A stretch of 64,000 nucleotides of DNA from Ornithinibacillus xuwenensis (GCF_039614845.1 NZ_JBDIML010000005.1:124001-188000), one strand, 5' to 3'. Shown: positions 16,079 through 25,003, numbered from the stretch's first letter. Made by a program: numbers and translations. The notes: generated by a model from the letters alone, not told the origin.

Positions 16079-16642
16079 TTAATACAACGCTGTATATTCA
16101 AGGATTTCATTATCTCTATCGTATGCTTTTAAGTTTGCGTACACCCGATGCTTTATTTCAGATGGTAGTTTTTCAAACTTAAGAAACCACTCATCATTAG
16201 AGACATCGAAATGAAAACTTATTGATTCATCAACTATTGGTGCTATAATATGGTCAATAATCGAGTTAGGATTATAACCTAAAACAACTCCATACTTACC
16301 TTCATTTGTGTTTACTTCTTCGAAGATAAGTTTATCAGTCCCAAATTTATAATTAATCGGTTTTAATTTACCATTCCAACCTTCATGATAATGTGCATAG
16401 CCTATACTATTTCTATCTTTCGTTTCAAACAATACTAAATAGGAATTTGATTTCCCGAGTTGATAAACGTCGAGAACAGTGAAGGAATCTTCTTCATTAT
16501 CATGATTAATCCATTCTACTAATTGCGACTGAATCACAGATTTATGATTATCTAGATAATATTGCTTCATCGTAAAAAATGTAATGAAACCACCACTACA
16601 TAACACGGTTACTAATAAAGATAACATTATTTTTTTCCGCAT
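16079..16642 (-). CDS. uncharacterised membrane-anchored or secreted protein
   Basis: Not recognised. From ATG 16642 (GGGGGG-type SD 5 nt upstream) it encodes 187 aa with an N-terminal hydrophobic helix (MRKKIMLSLLVTVLCSGGFI) and then a hydrophilic extracytoplasmic domain. No Cys follows in a lipobox position, so it is more likely helix-anchored than a lipoprotein. The domain alternates beta-like segments (SYLVLFETKDRNSIGYAHYH, KYGVVLGYNPNS). It lies between the M3 peptidase and an acetyltransferase, all on the minus strand with gaps of about 70 bp. Confidence 0.7.
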   Translation of the reverse strand: MRKKIMLSLLVTVLCSGGFITFFTMKQYYLDNHKSVIQSQLVEWINHDNEEDSFTVLDVYQLGKSNSYLVLFETKDRNSIGYAHYHEGWNGKLKPINYKFGTDKLIFEEVNTNEGKYGVVLGYNPNSIIDHIIAPIVDESISFHFDVSNDEWFLKFEKLPSEIKHRVYANLKAYDRDNEILEYTALY

Positions 16643-16729
16643 ATAATCCCCCCTTCTTTTGTCCATTCCCTAGCTTGGAAGATCCTCAATTAACTACCAT
16701 CTACTAAACTAGAAAGCATATTATTATCT

Positions 16730-17293
16730 CTATCCTTTATAATAATCTTCCTGAAGAAATCCCCAAACAGCACAGTCCTTATACTGATTTTTTGCATTAC
16801 GAATCATATGACGAATCACCCCTTCTTGCTTCATACCAACTTTATGCATGATTTTTCCGGATGCAGGATTATCAACATTATGTGCAGCAGAAATTTTGTG
16901 TACATTCATTTGCCTAAATGCAAAGTCTACAACTGCTTGTAAGGCTTCCGTCCCATAGCCCTGATTCCACCAGTTAAACCCAATTGAATAGCTTACTTCA
17001 CAATTATCTGTTGCATAATCAAAATTATATAAATCAATCTCTCCAATAAGTATATTAATGGTTTTTAGCTCCATTCCCCAGTAGCAAAACTCCTTATTAC
17101 TGTAATCTCGTATAATTTTATCTAACCGTTCCTTCGATTCTGAAATATTCGTATGTGCTGGACTAATTCGATTGTCAGTTACCCGTTCATCTGAGAGCCA
17201 ATGGTTATAAACACTTTCAATATCAGTAAGCTCTAATCTTCTTAAGATTAGTCGTTCCGTTTCAATTTTGGTAGTTCCAACGAAATTTATCAT
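16730..17293 (-). CDS. GNAT acetyltransferase, RimJ/RimL type
   Basis: A 187-aa GCN5-related N-acetyltransferase that transfers acetyl from acetyl-CoA to an unknown amine. It has the RimJ-type opening TERLILRRLELTDIESVYNH, the beta4 segment GEIDLYNFD, and the acetyl-CoA loop (SIGFNWWNQGYGTEAL), followed by NVDNPASGKIMHKVGMKQEG, a hallmark of this subgroup. The ATG follows AAGGTG. It is one of three acetyltransferase genes of this type between 16.7 and 30 kb. The substrate may be a ribosomal protein N terminus or a small molecule. Confidence 0.9.
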   Translation of the reverse strand: MINFVGTTKIETERLILRRLELTDIESVYNHWLSDERVTDNRISPAHTNISESKERLDKIIRDYSNKEFCYWGMELKTINILIGEIDLYNFDYATDNCEVSYSIGFNWWNQGYGTEALQAVVDFAFRQMNVHKISAAHNVDNPASGKIMHKVGMKQEGVIRHMIRNAKNQYKDCAVWGFLQEDYYKG

Positions 17294-17488
17294 TATGTCA
17301 CCTTCTATTTGCTTATTCGAGTTTTAACAGGCAGACTCACCACATAATTTAAATAATAACATAATATTCTAATTAATATTTACAATTTTCTCAAAGATCT
17401 TACACAACAAGATTCTGCTAGTTATCAAACAAAATAATTAACACAGCCTACATGCTTTTTTCATACAATTCTTGTAGAGGTGATAAAA

Positions 17489-17929
17489 ATGCCAAGAGTG
17501 AAATATACGGATAAAGACGTTGATTTAATGGCAAGGATGATGCGGGCAGAGGCAGAAGGTGAAGGAAAACTAGGGATGCTAATGGTCGGAAATGTAATTG
17601 TAAATCGACTAAAAGCTAATTGTGGAGATTTTGAAGGACTAACGTCAGTTAATGATGTGATTTATCAAGTCCAAGGAGGAAATTACTCCTTTGAAGCCGT
17701 GCAAAAAGGGAATGTATTTTATCAAAGAGCAAGAGGTGTAGAGAAAAGATTAGCCAAACAGACTTTGGACTATTGGAGACAGCATCCTTCTAAGTTTGCG
17801 CTTTGGTATTTCAACCCTTATGGGGAATGTCCACCAACCTGGTATGGTCAACCATTATCCGGACAATTTAAACAACATTGCTATTACGAACCACAGGCAA
17901 ATACATGCGAGGGTGCCTATCGATGGTGA
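17489..17929 (+). CDS. cwlJ: spore cortex/cell wall hydrolase, CwlJ-like
   Basis: A 146-aa Hydrolase_2 (SleB/CwlJ) protein. ATG 17489 is used because the upstream GTG lies inside the SD AGAGGTGAT. The sequence has the catalytic-Glu helix ARMMRAEAEGEGKLGMLMVG, then NVIVNRL and the C-terminal WYFNPYGECPPTWYGQPLSG segment. It lacks a signal peptide and peptidoglycan-binding domain, like B. subtilis CwlJ (about 142 aa), which sits in the spore coat and degrades cortex during germination. The usual partner gene gerQ is not adjacent. It supports a spore-forming host. It is monocistronic, with a terminator overlapping its stop. Confidence 0.85.
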   Translation: MPRVKYTDKDVDLMARMMRAEAEGEGKLGMLMVGNVIVNRLKANCGDFEGLTSVNDVIYQVQGGNYSFEAVQKGNVFYQRARGVEKRLAKQTLDYWRQHPSKFALWYFNPYGECPPTWYGQPLSGQFKQHCYYEPQANTCEGAYRW

Positions 17930-17960
17930 AAATCTCCACAATGTGGGGATTTTTATTTTT
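17928..17960 (+). terminator. cwlJ terminator
   Basis: AAATCTCCACA / TGTGGGGATTT forms a stem followed by TTATTTTTCC, starting at the cwlJ stop codon. Confidence 0.85.
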
Positions 17961-18012
17961 CCTTTTTCAACCAACTTAATCTCCCTTTTGTTAAATTTTT
18001 GCTAACATCTTT

Positions 18013-18050
18013 AAAACGAAGCGTTCAAATTTATGATCGCTTCGTTTACC
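18013..18050 (-). terminator. terminator of the DUF817 gene
   Basis: ACGAAGCG and CGCTTCGT form a perfect 8-bp stem with a 14-nt loop; the minus strand continues TTTTAAAG. It lies 41 bp after the DUF817 stop. Confidence 0.7.
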
Positions 18051-18090
18051 TTATCTTTATTCAATAATATTTTTATAGAAATCTCCTTAT

Positions 18091-18894
18091 TCAAGTGGAG
18101 CTCTTCCCCTTAACCTGCTTCAATGTTGCCACGATGAGGAAGCTTACAATCACTAATAATAACCATGAGCTCACCTTCCCTAAATGAACGAGACTCCATG
18201 CATTGGTTTGATTTGGATATTCCCATGCACCAAAGAACGTCGCAATATTTTCAGCAATCCAAATAAAGAATCCAATAAGTACAAAGGAAAGTGCAAGTGG
18301 CATCCGGTAACGGGTTCCACCAATCTCATAACTGACCCATGCCCTCCAAAAGACGATCATAACTAGACCGGATAACCACCAACGAATGTCAATCCAATAA
18401 TGATGGGTGAAAAAATTCAAGTAAATTGCGGCAGCAAGAGGTACCACAACCAAAAAAGGTGGCCACTTAATTAAATCTACCTTCAATCTTCTCCAAGCCT
18501 GACAGAGATAACTCGCAACACTTGCATACATGAATCCACTATACAAAGGCACTCCAAATAGTTTGGAATACCCGTCCCCTGGATATGACCATGAGCCCAT
18601 ATGAACCTTAAATAGTTCAAGAGCAAGTCCGATAATGTGAAAAACCGTAATAACCTTTAATTCATCTCGTGTTTCTAGGCCGGAACGAAGCATCCACCAC
18701 TGCATAAGAAGACAAATAATGAGGAGCCAGTCATATCTTGGTAGAAAGGGTAGTGGAATGAGTTGTGTCATTGCCAAAGAGGCAAAAATGACGACAGGAA
18801 ACAAACAAGATAGCGCTTGCTCCCATCCAAAGCGTACGAGTTGTTTTATTGGCCTCATGACTTGCGATTCCATTTTTTGAATGGGTATATGCAT
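18091..18894 (-). CDS. DUF817 integral membrane protein
   Basis: A 267-aa polytopic membrane protein of DUF817, with about eight hydrophobic helices. The conserved features are VHMGSWSYPGDGYSKLFGVP in the middle and NIATFFGAWEYPNQTNAWSL near the end, the two Trp-rich loops that define the family. Function is unknown. AAGGGGA lies 8 nt upstream of ATG. It is monocistronic between cwlJ (convergent) and a DUF2975/XRE pair. Confidence 0.88.
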   Translation of the reverse strand: MHIPIQKMESQVMRPIKQLVRFGWEQALSCLFPVVIFASLAMTQLIPLPFLPRYDWLLIICLLMQWWMLRSGLETRDELKVITVFHIIGLALELFKVHMGSWSYPGDGYSKLFGVPLYSGFMYASVASYLCQAWRRLKVDLIKWPPFLVVVPLAAAIYLNFFTHHYWIDIRWWLSGLVMIVFWRAWVSYEIGGTRYRMPLALSFVLIGFFIWIAENIATFFGAWEYPNQTNAWSLVHLGKVSSWLLLVIVSFLIVATLKQVKGKSST

Positions 18895-18948
18895 GAGTAA
18901 TTCCCCTTTAAAAATTTATTTCTATCTGTACTACGTAAATCCACTACT

Positions 18949-19170
18949 TTAATCTTGGTTTTCTTCATCCATTTGGTACTCTAAAATATCTCCCGGTTGA
19001 CAATCTAATGCTTTACAAATACCTTCTAAAGTAGATAATCGAATCGCTTTTGCTTTGCCATTTTTCAAAATTGAAAGATTCGCCATCGTGATTCCAACTC
19101 TCTCGGAAAGTTCTGTTACACTCATTTTCCTTTTCGCCAGCATTACATCAATATTTATTATAATCGCCAT
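18949..19170 (-). CDS. XRE-family helix-turn-helix regulator (YozG-like)
   Basis: A 73-aa stand-alone Xre/Cro domain. The helix-turn-helix reads MSVTELSERVGITMANLSIL, followed by KNGKAKAIRLSTLEGICKAL and the CQPGDILEY ending typical of the YozG/YoaS-linked group. ATG 19170 has GAGGTG 6 nt upstream; the GTG at 19179 is within that SD. It starts 10 bp after the stop of the DUF2975 membrane gene and is co-transcribed with it. In related bacteria this pairing is common, and the regulator is thought to control its own operon. Confidence 0.88.
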   Translation of the reverse strand: MAIIINIDVMLAKRKMSVTELSERVGITMANLSILKNGKAKAIRLSTLEGICKALDCQPGDILEYQMDEENQD

Positions 19171-19180
19171 GTAATTCACC

Positions 19181-19663
19181 TCAGACCGTTAAATCATTTT
19201 CTGATTTTATATCGATTGCTTCTTGTAAAAGTTTTTGAAGAACAGCTGCAAAGACTGCGATCACCATAGAAGCAAAAGGAACAACTAATCCGACAAAAAT
19301 GACGCCTGGAGCATCATCCAATTCTGCATAGAAATAGAAAAGCGGTAAAACAAACACATGCAATATACTGATTGTGATTGCACAGTTCTTAATAATCTTT
19401 AAAGCATTAACAGACAATACCGAGAAGGCATTATTCTTGTCAATGAAGCGCAATAAATTGAATGCTTGATACAAAGAAAAATAAAAAGGTATAGCTGATG
19501 CGTAAAAAATAATAGAAACAAGAAAATTTATATAAGTAATCTCTGGTAGTAATTGTTCCGCTAGCTCCCCTAATTCAGGTACCAAAAAAATGCACAATGC
19601 AAGTACTGGAATTCCCATTAAGATAACAGCAATCTTTAAAAACAATGTTGTTACTTTTTTCAT
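19181..19663 (-). CDS. DUF2975 membrane protein (YoaS-like)
   Basis: A 160-aa membrane protein with four hydrophobic helices (FLKIAVILMGIPVLALCIFL, INFLVSIIFYASAIPFYFSL, IKNCAITISILHVFVLPLFY, GVIFVGLVVPFASMVIAVFA). It matches DUF2975, which is regularly encoded just upstream of a small XRE regulator, as here. Function is unknown. ATG 19663 has GAGGTG 6 nt upstream. The upstream ORF extension begins with the GTG of that SD and is rejected. Confidence 0.85.
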   Translation of the reverse strand: MKKVTTLFLKIAVILMGIPVLALCIFLVPELGELAEQLLPEITYINFLVSIIFYASAIPFYFSLYQAFNLLRFIDKNNAFSVLSVNALKIIKNCAITISILHVFVLPLFYFYAELDDAPGVIFVGLVVPFASMVIAVFAAVLQKLLQEAIDIKSENDLTV

Positions 19664-19847
19664 AAAAAGCACCTCACTTATTTGATGTCATATTGAATCT
19701 AACATAATTTTTATCGTTTTACAATAAATATATATTGATATAAGCAGATTGAATGATAATTTTATTCTATGGAACGCAAAACGAATGAACATCATGAGAA
19801 GTGTATCTATTCACAAAATGACAAACAAAATTGCTTGCTTGAGCACA

Positions 19848-19880
19848 GAAAAAAGCTGCTATAATAGCAGCTTTTTTTCT
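19848..19880. terminator. bidirectional terminator
   Basis: AAAAAGCTGCTAT / ATAGCAGCTTTTT is a near-perfect palindrome with A and T runs on both sides. It can terminate the diguanylate cyclase transcript on the minus strand and anything entering on the plus strand. Confidence 0.88.
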
Positions 19881-19945
19881 TAGTTTAGTATAAAGTTTTT
19901 ATGCTGTGCTTAAACGATTTACAGTTAACCTTTGCCCTATTTTTT

Positions 19946-21565
19946 CTATTCATCAATTTTATGCAAAAAAATTCTATTTTTCCCTGTGCGTTTCACATTA
20001 TACAATGCTTCATCAGCACGTCTAATAACTTCACTTATATTTCTTCTAGAATTCCATATTGCACCACCGACACTACAGCCAACAGAAACCGTTTCCCCTT
20101 CAATGCTATACGGCTCATTGATCATGGAGATAATTCGCTCTCCAACTAACTCCCCATATTCTACTGGATTATTGCTTGGAACTAATACAAGTACAAATTC
20201 ATCTCCGCCTATTCTTGAAACTAATTCATCACTTCGTACATTTTTCTTTAAACGTGAAGCAACTTCAATCAGAAGTTTATCACCAGCATCATGTCCCAAT
20301 GTATCATTAACACCTTTAAAGCCATCTAAATCAAGATAAAGAATTGTTAAAGCATTATAGTCATGAGTTGCCTTATCTAAATAAACTTCAAGCGCATTTC
20401 GGTTCGGCAATCCTGTTAAATGGTCACGATGTGCAACATCTTCCATTTTCTCTAGTTTAGTTTCTGTTTTCATTAGATTTGTTACAAGATTCCTTAATGA
20501 ATCGGATAATATTTCTATTTCCGTGATTCCTTTATATTTTGGTATCTCTACTGTTTCCCCTTCTCTTAAACGATTAGCAACCCTAGTAATCTTCTGTAAT
20601 GGATAGGTAATTCTCCGAGCAACAAACCAACCGCCAACAGCAAAGACAGCAACTAATACCAAGCCAGTAACAATGAAATATAATAATAAATCTCTAGTGG
20701 ATGAGTATGCAACCTCTACAGGCTGTCTTACTAAAATTGTCCAGCCTAATCCTGGATAATCTTTATATCCCTCTGCTGAAACATATCCTGTTAAATATTG
20801 CTTTCCATCCCCCCAGGTTTCAATCGTCCAGCCTTTTTTATTTTCTCTTGCAATCTCGATACTATCTAAATCCAATGAATGCCCTACCATATTTTCAGGT
20901 CCTAATATTACATCATTGTTATTTTTACTAACAATAAAAAATTCTATATCACTTCGTTTATGTAAGGTATTCTTCATGGATTCTTCTACTTCTTTTACCC
21001 ATTCCCAGCTCAAATGAGTTGCCAAGACCCCAATAAATTCTTCATTACGATCATAAACAGGTGTACTAATATCAACAAATTTCATTTCTTCACCAGTAGG
21101 ATTAGGTAGTAAATCAGCTAATAACACTGCTTCATGAACATCCCCAATAAATACGTTATCTAAGGCTTCTGTATATACTGGACGAGAAGAAATATCAGCA
21201 CCAGTAAGAATACCATCTGTTGATGCCATAACGATTCCATCTTTGTTGGTTAACCCGACCCAAGCAAAAGAAGGAAATCTTTCTTTTAATTTATTCAAAA
21301 GTTTTTCTACATTATTTACATCTTGATAATCCTTAATCTCTTCCAGTTCACTGAGAACGGAAACCTCTCCATATCTAGACCACATATATTGATCTAGATT
21401 TTCACCCATTAAATAAGCAGTTTCACCCAATGAATAACCAATTTCTGATTGAACCTCTTTTATCGAACGTTTACCTATAATGATACTTAATACTAAAATT
21501 AATATAATGACAATTATGGCAAATGTTATCGATAATCGCGTTCGAAGACTACTAGAAATCCCCAT
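19946..21565 (-). CDS. diguanylate cyclase with extracytoplasmic sensor domain
   Basis: A 539-aa membrane enzyme that makes cyclic di-GMP from two GTP. TM1 is about residues 12-31. An extracytoplasmic dCACHE-like sensor (about 35-280) follows, then TM2 (LLLYFIVTGLVLVAVFAVGG), a HAMP domain (VARRITYPLQKITRVANRLR) and a GGDEF domain from DHLTGLPNRNALE to the end. The active motif RIGGDEF is intact. The upstream inhibitory-site region reads RSDE rather than RxxD, so product inhibition may be weak. It is monocistronic, and no PilZ or EAL gene is nearby. Confidence 0.94.
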   Translation of the reverse strand: MGISSSLRTRLSITFAIIVIILILVLSIIIGKRSIKEVQSEIGYSLGETAYLMGENLDQYMWSRYGEVSVLSELEEIKDYQDVNNVEKLLNKLKERFPSFAWVGLTNKDGIVMASTDGILTGADISSRPVYTEALDNVFIGDVHEAVLLADLLPNPTGEEMKFVDISTPVYDRNEEFIGVLATHLSWEWVKEVEESMKNTLHKRSDIEFFIVSKNNNDVILGPENMVGHSLDLDSIEIARENKKGWTIETWGDGKQYLTGYVSAEGYKDYPGLGWTILVRQPVEVAYSSTRDLLLYFIVTGLVLVAVFAVGGWFVARRITYPLQKITRVANRLREGETVEIPKYKGITEIEILSDSLRNLVTNLMKTETKLEKMEDVAHRDHLTGLPNRNALEVYLDKATHDYNALTILYLDLDGFKGVNDTLGHDAGDKLLIEVASRLKKNVRSDELVSRIGGDEFVLVLVPSNNPVEYGELVGERIISMINEPYSIEGETVSVGCSVGGAIWNSRRNISEVIRRADEALYNVKRTGKNRIFLHKIDE

Positions 21566-21699
21566 TCAACACACTCCATCATTATCCTCTAAGTACTATT
21601 ATCATAGCATACTGCATCGACATTAATATACAAAAACCGACAAAAAATCAACATGTATTCGTATTACAGCTTAGTTAGCCTTTTATATAAGAAAATACG

Positions 21700-21850
21700 A
21701 AAGGCGACCTAATTGGTCGCCATCCGTTACCTACTTTGGAACAACAACTCACAAACTTCATTCATACACTCAGCTTTAGGCCTATTGTTGTTATTCCTCA
21801 ATAAACATATGTTCAAACTCGTCTAAATTGATCGATTCATCTACACCCTG
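21700..21850 (-). pseudogene. small gene remnant with frameshift
   Basis: In this gene-poor 412-bp stretch the minus strand reads VDESINLDEFEHMFIEE before a stop. The next frame continues NNNNRPKAECMNEVCELLFQ to a TAA near 21731. The pieces look like the end of an unidentified protein broken by one frameshift. A perfect GGCGACC/GGTCGCC hairpin (21704-21722) follows. No family is recognised and the call is tentative. Confidence 0.35.
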
Positions 21851-21977
21851 TCCCTATTATAAAATCTGACTATTTTAAAATAATAGAATCAATAGTCCCG
21901 TAGTATATTACAGCACCTGTTATGTTCAATATATATATTATCTATCCTAAAGCTATATAAGAAAAAGAGGACCCACT

Positions 21978-22535
21978 ATGAAAAGCAAAGAAGAAGTGGT
22001 ACAGCTTATTGATGAGAATGTGGATCAAATCCATATACTTATTCAAGAGAAAATAGAAATATGGTCTAATGATGTTCTTTATACACCCTTATGGTGGTTT
22101 GGTGTCTGTTTATCCGTTATCCCATGGATTATCTGGATTATTCTTCGAAAAAATGACAGTACAGATAGACTACTATATGCAGGTTTCTTTGTTATGACGA
22201 TTTCGATAGTCCTAGATGTATTGGGTGATCAATTAGGACTGTGGCATTATAGATATAACGTCATTCCTGTCCTTCCCACGTATTTTCCTTGGGATATTAC
22301 TTTGATGCCTGTTACAATTATGCTGTTAATACAATATAAACCGAATATTAATCCATGGGTCAAAGCGATATTCTTTTCAATCGTCACTTCTTTTGTGGCA
22401 GAACCTATCATTGAGTGGATGGAGATTTACCAACCATTAACATGGAAATATATCTACTCCGTCCCGATTCAACTCATCATTTATTTAACCGCCCATTACA
22501 TAACTAGACGAGACCAATTTTCAAAATTATATTAA
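21978..22535 (+). CDS. CBO0543-family membrane protein
   Basis: A 185-aa polytopic membrane protein with a short amphipathic N terminus and five or six helices. Motifs shared with the gene at 39.4 kb include TPLWWFGVCL, LDVLGDQLGLWHYRYNVIPV, TSFVAEPIIEWMEIYQPLTW and KYIYSVPIQLIIYL. This matches the CBO0543 family, common as multiple paralogs in Bacillaceae and of unknown function. The ATG at 21978 is preceded by an AAAGAGGA-type SD. It is monocistronic with a strong terminator. Confidence 0.85.
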   Translation: MKSKEEVVQLIDENVDQIHILIQEKIEIWSNDVLYTPLWWFGVCLSVIPWIIWIILRKNDSTDRLLYAGFFVMTISIVLDVLGDQLGLWHYRYNVIPVLPTYFPWDITLMPVTIMLLIQYKPNINPWVKAIFFSIVTSFVAEPIIEWMEIYQPLTWKYIYSVPIQLIIYLTAHYITRRDQFSKLY

Positions 22536-22543
22536 ATACTTTA

Positions 22544-22592
22544 CCCTGCTCTTCAGACACTTTTTATGTGTCTCTTGAGCAGGATTTTTTTA
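22544..22592 (+). terminator. terminator of the CBO0543 gene
   Basis: CCTGCTCttcAGACAC and GTGTCTcttGAGCAGG pair across a short loop and are followed by ATTTTTTTAG. The apparent start of the following FtsW-like ORF lies inside this hairpin. Confidence 0.9.
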
Positions 22593-22939
22593 GTTACAAA
22601 CTAATCTACATTACAAATCTTTTTGGCTGGGCGTTTGGAATTTCACTTTGTATTATACTGTTGTTATTTATTATGCGAATCTTGATGAATGCATTTAATA
22701 CAAAGGATCTTTTTGGAAGATTAATCGTAATCGGAGGTGCGGTACTTTTTATAGTACCAACCATATGGAGCATCCTAATGGGACTTGGGATTCTACCAAT
22801 TATAGGAGTATATATTCCGTTTATAAGTTACGGAAATACTATTTTAATTGTTTATTCCGCAATTCTTGGCCTCATGTTAAGTGTTTATCGAAGAAAAGAT
22901 ATGGTAGAGCCGACGGTCGTTAACAATCGTTTCGAATAA
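22590..22939 (+). pseudogene. C-terminal fragment of an FtsW/RodA/SpoVE-like protein
   Basis: About 115 codons match the last three or four helices of the SEDS glycosyltransferase family: LFGWAFGISLCIILLLFIMR, NAFNTKDLFGRLIVIGGAVL, GLGILPIIGVYIPFISYGNT, then an YRRKD end. This ILP-IIG-PFISYG stretch is diagnostic. The first two-thirds of the protein (about 270 residues) is missing, and the only in-frame start is a GTG inside the preceding terminator. The fragment is almost certainly non-functional. How it arrived beside the CBO0543 gene is unknown. Confidence 0.85.
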
Positions 22940-22952
22940 AGGATGGTAAAAA

Positions 22953-23011
22953 AATAATGGTTAGGCTGTATCGTCGTTAGAAGTCTTACGTGATATAGGC
23001 TAACCATTATT
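22953..23011. repeat. long inverted repeat / bidirectional terminator
   Basis: AATAATGGTTAG at 22953 and CTAACCATTATT ending at 23011 are perfect 12-bp arms, extended by CTGTATC/GATATAG after one mismatch, to give a stem of about 20 bp around a 19-nt loop. It lies between the FtsW-like fragment and the convergent acetyltransferase gene, so it may simply terminate both. Its length is also in the range of a MITE-like relic. Confidence 0.75.
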
Positions 23012-23014
23012 CAA

Positions 23015-23467
23015 TTATGCAAGGTTCCATTCATAAAGAATATCTGGTAATTTCTCCTCGTTTTCATGCCCTCTACCTATTATTTTAAATCCATTCTTTT
23101 CATAAAACCGTTGAGCATTTTTATTAACTTCAAAGGTATACAAAGTTAACCTACCATTCGACTTTGCTTTAGCAAATTCTAATAGTCTCTGTCCAATGCC
23201 CTTTGCCTGATAATTAATGTGAACATATAGTTGGCTTATTTCTGCTTCATTGTAAGCAATCATCCCAACCACCGTATCATCTATTACTGCTAATTTTATT
23301 TCGAATTGGTCAGATAAGCTATGATTTAAGAAAAACACATGATTATCAAAGCTATGTTTTTCTGGTTGACCAATTGCATCCTCTTTACTTGCACGCCACA
23401 TCCTGACTGTTTGTTCACCGTATTTTGGATCATAAGGCACAAATATAAGTTGCTGTTGATTCACCAC
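23015..23467 (-). CDS. GNAT acetyltransferase
   Basis: A 150-aa acetyltransferase of the GNAT fold. The acetyl-CoA binding segment is YVHINYQAKGIGQRLLEFAK (the Q-x-x-G-x-G/A pattern), preceded by the beta4 strand VVGMIAYNEAEISQL and followed by NKNAQRFYEKNGFKIIGRGH, the usual alpha4-beta7 signature. The substrate is unknown. It starts at one of two adjacent GTG codons (23467 or 23464) behind AAAGGAG. It is monocistronic and ends at the long inverted repeat. Confidence 0.9.
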   Translation of the reverse strand: MVNQQQLIFVPYDPKYGEQTVRMWRASKEDAIGQPEKHSFDNHVFFLNHSLSDQFEIKLAVIDDTVVGMIAYNEAEISQLYVHINYQAKGIGQRLLEFAKAKSNGRLTLYTFEVNKNAQRFYEKNGFKIIGRGHENEEKLPDILYEWNLA

Positions 23468-23624
23468 AAATCTCCTTTCGCATAATTAATCTGTTAGGTA
23501 GACAAAACCATATCACAATTATTAGTCGAGTGACTACAAAAGAAAGGCATTTAAAAAATCATCACGCTAACAAGTAACTGTTCAGCTACTCATCAATCTG
23601 ATAAATTAATGTATCGGCTTATAA

Positions 23625-24170
23625 TCACTTGATTAAAATCTGAATTTCTTTTTCATTTTCTTTTACTAAATCATTTAATAATTCATTTGCCTGTGCATCA
23701 TAATCAACATTCATCTTCGGTTCGCCTAATAATTCCTCAAGATAGGCAACCAAATAAATACTGGTTTCCTGCGTTATTTCAAAGTATCTATCATAGTATT
23801 CTTCTGGATCCATCTCAAGCTTTTTAGACTGTGTATCAACAAACTCGCGAAAATCATTTCCAGATTCATGATTGTCTTCGTTAAATGGGTACGTACTGTT
23901 TTCAATTACTATTTCTTGAACTTCCTGAAGTTCTTGTGATACGTCAAGATTCAATTTCTTTGCTTCTTGAACAGCTAACCTAGCCTTAATAGTTCCATCT
24001 AAATAATCAACTATTTTTTCATCAGGATATAAAAAACGTAACTCACCAATTGTAATTTCTTCTCCTCTTACAATTGCTGCGACTTCTTTGTCATCATATT
24101 TTGAATAACTATTACAACCAACTATGAAAAGTAAACAAGTAAGAATGATAAAAACTACTTTTCTAGACAT
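23625..24170 (-). CDS. lipoprotein with SurA-like N-terminal segment
   Basis: A 181-aa predicted lipoprotein. The signal peptide MSRKVVFIILTCLLFIVGC ends in a lipobox (IVGC), so the mature protein should be anchored by Cys19 on the outer face of the membrane. The following EVAAIVRGEEITIGELRFLY and the acidic helical body resemble the SurA_N/trigger-factor-like part of peptidyl-prolyl isomerase lipoproteins, but no rotamase domain is present. It is possibly a chaperone-like or regulatory lipoprotein; function is not established. It is encoded 71 bp downstream of a methyltransferase gene. Confidence 0.78.
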   Translation of the reverse strand: MSRKVVFIILTCLLFIVGCNSYSKYDDKEVAAIVRGEEITIGELRFLYPDEKIVDYLDGTIKARLAVQEAKKLNLDVSQELQEVQEIVIENSTYPFNEDNHESGNDFREFVDTQSKKLEMDPEEYYDRYFEITQETSIYLVAYLEELLGEPKMNVDYDAQANELLNDLVKENEKEIQILIK

Positions 24171-24241
24171 CTAGTCACCCCCAAAAATGAAATATTTATA
24201 GAGAGGATAATTATGTTTCGCTTATAAAGATAGTTTAATTT

Positions 24242-25003
24242 TTACTCCTTATGAGCAACAGCTTCAAACGTAATAACCTGACCTGATTTTGTTGGGTATA
24301 CTCCGTACTGATAGTCAGCTGATATGACGATTTCTTTAAATCCTATCTGTTCAAGTATCATCTTAAACTCTTCAATTCCATACCACCGAAGGGGAAAACG
24401 TTCTAATTCTGTTTGAATTAGTTCTCCATTACGCCATTTCTCATAGCGATTATGCGATATTGTGTATTGGTTAATATAGTCGACTTCCACAACTTTCTTT
24501 TCTAACGTGATCATATCACCGTTAATAGTCTCCCAAGTTCGTGTTGAAACTTTATCCATCGAAAGATCAGTTTGCAAAAAAGTATCTAAAATTAGCCTAC
24601 CACCATTGGAGATGTGGTTGTAGAAGTTTTTCAAAGCTTTAATAGAATCTTCTCTTTGATACAATAAGAGAAATGTCCCTGTTGGCACGATTATCGTTTC
24701 ATACATTTTATTTAACGCAAACGATTCCATTTCATCTATGAAAAGTTCCGGACTTAGTCCTCTTGTTTCACAGTTATTGCGACATATTTTTAACATTTCA
24801 TCTGACACATCGAAGCCCTCCACATGCAAGCCTTTTTCTAGAAGTGGAATTAGAAGTCGACCGGTACCAACTCCCGGTTCCAGAATACTGCCCTTACAAG
24901 AAGCTAATCTATCCATATAAAACTCCACGTCACCAAACGAGTGACCAATATATTTATCTAGATTATATACTTCTGATGAAAGTTTACTATAATACCCCAG
25001 CAT
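24242..25003 (-). CDS. class I SAM-dependent methyltransferase
   Basis: A 253-aa methyltransferase with a Rossmann SAM-binding fold. Motif I is ILEPGVGTGRLLIPLLEKGL (ExGxGxGR), motif II GFDVSDEMLKICRNN places an Asp at the ribose, and motif IV is YETIIVPTGTFLLL. A C-terminal beta-rich lid (RYEKWRNGELIQTELERFPL) follows. The substrate is unknown; the family includes small-molecule methyltransferases. GGATGG lies ahead of ATG. It is co-directional with neighbours in the accessory stretch. Confidence 0.9.
   Translation of the reverse strand: MLGYYSKLSSEVYNLDKYIGHSFGDVEFYMDRLASCKGSILEPGVGTGRLLIPLLEKGLHVEGFDVSDEMLKICRNNCETRGLSPELFIDEMESFALNKMYETIIVPTGTFLLLYQREDSIKALKNFYNHISNGGRLILDTFLQTDLSMDKVSTRTWETINGDMITLEKKVVEVDYINQYTISHNRYEKWRNGELIQTELERFPLRWYGIEEFKMILEQIGFKEIVISADYQYGVYPTKSGQVITFEAVAHKE

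Noticed and set aside
22568..22620. Start of an independent 123-aa membrane protein
   Set aside because: The only start codon is inside the terminator of the preceding gene; the product is the C-terminal part of an FtsW/RodA-like protein.
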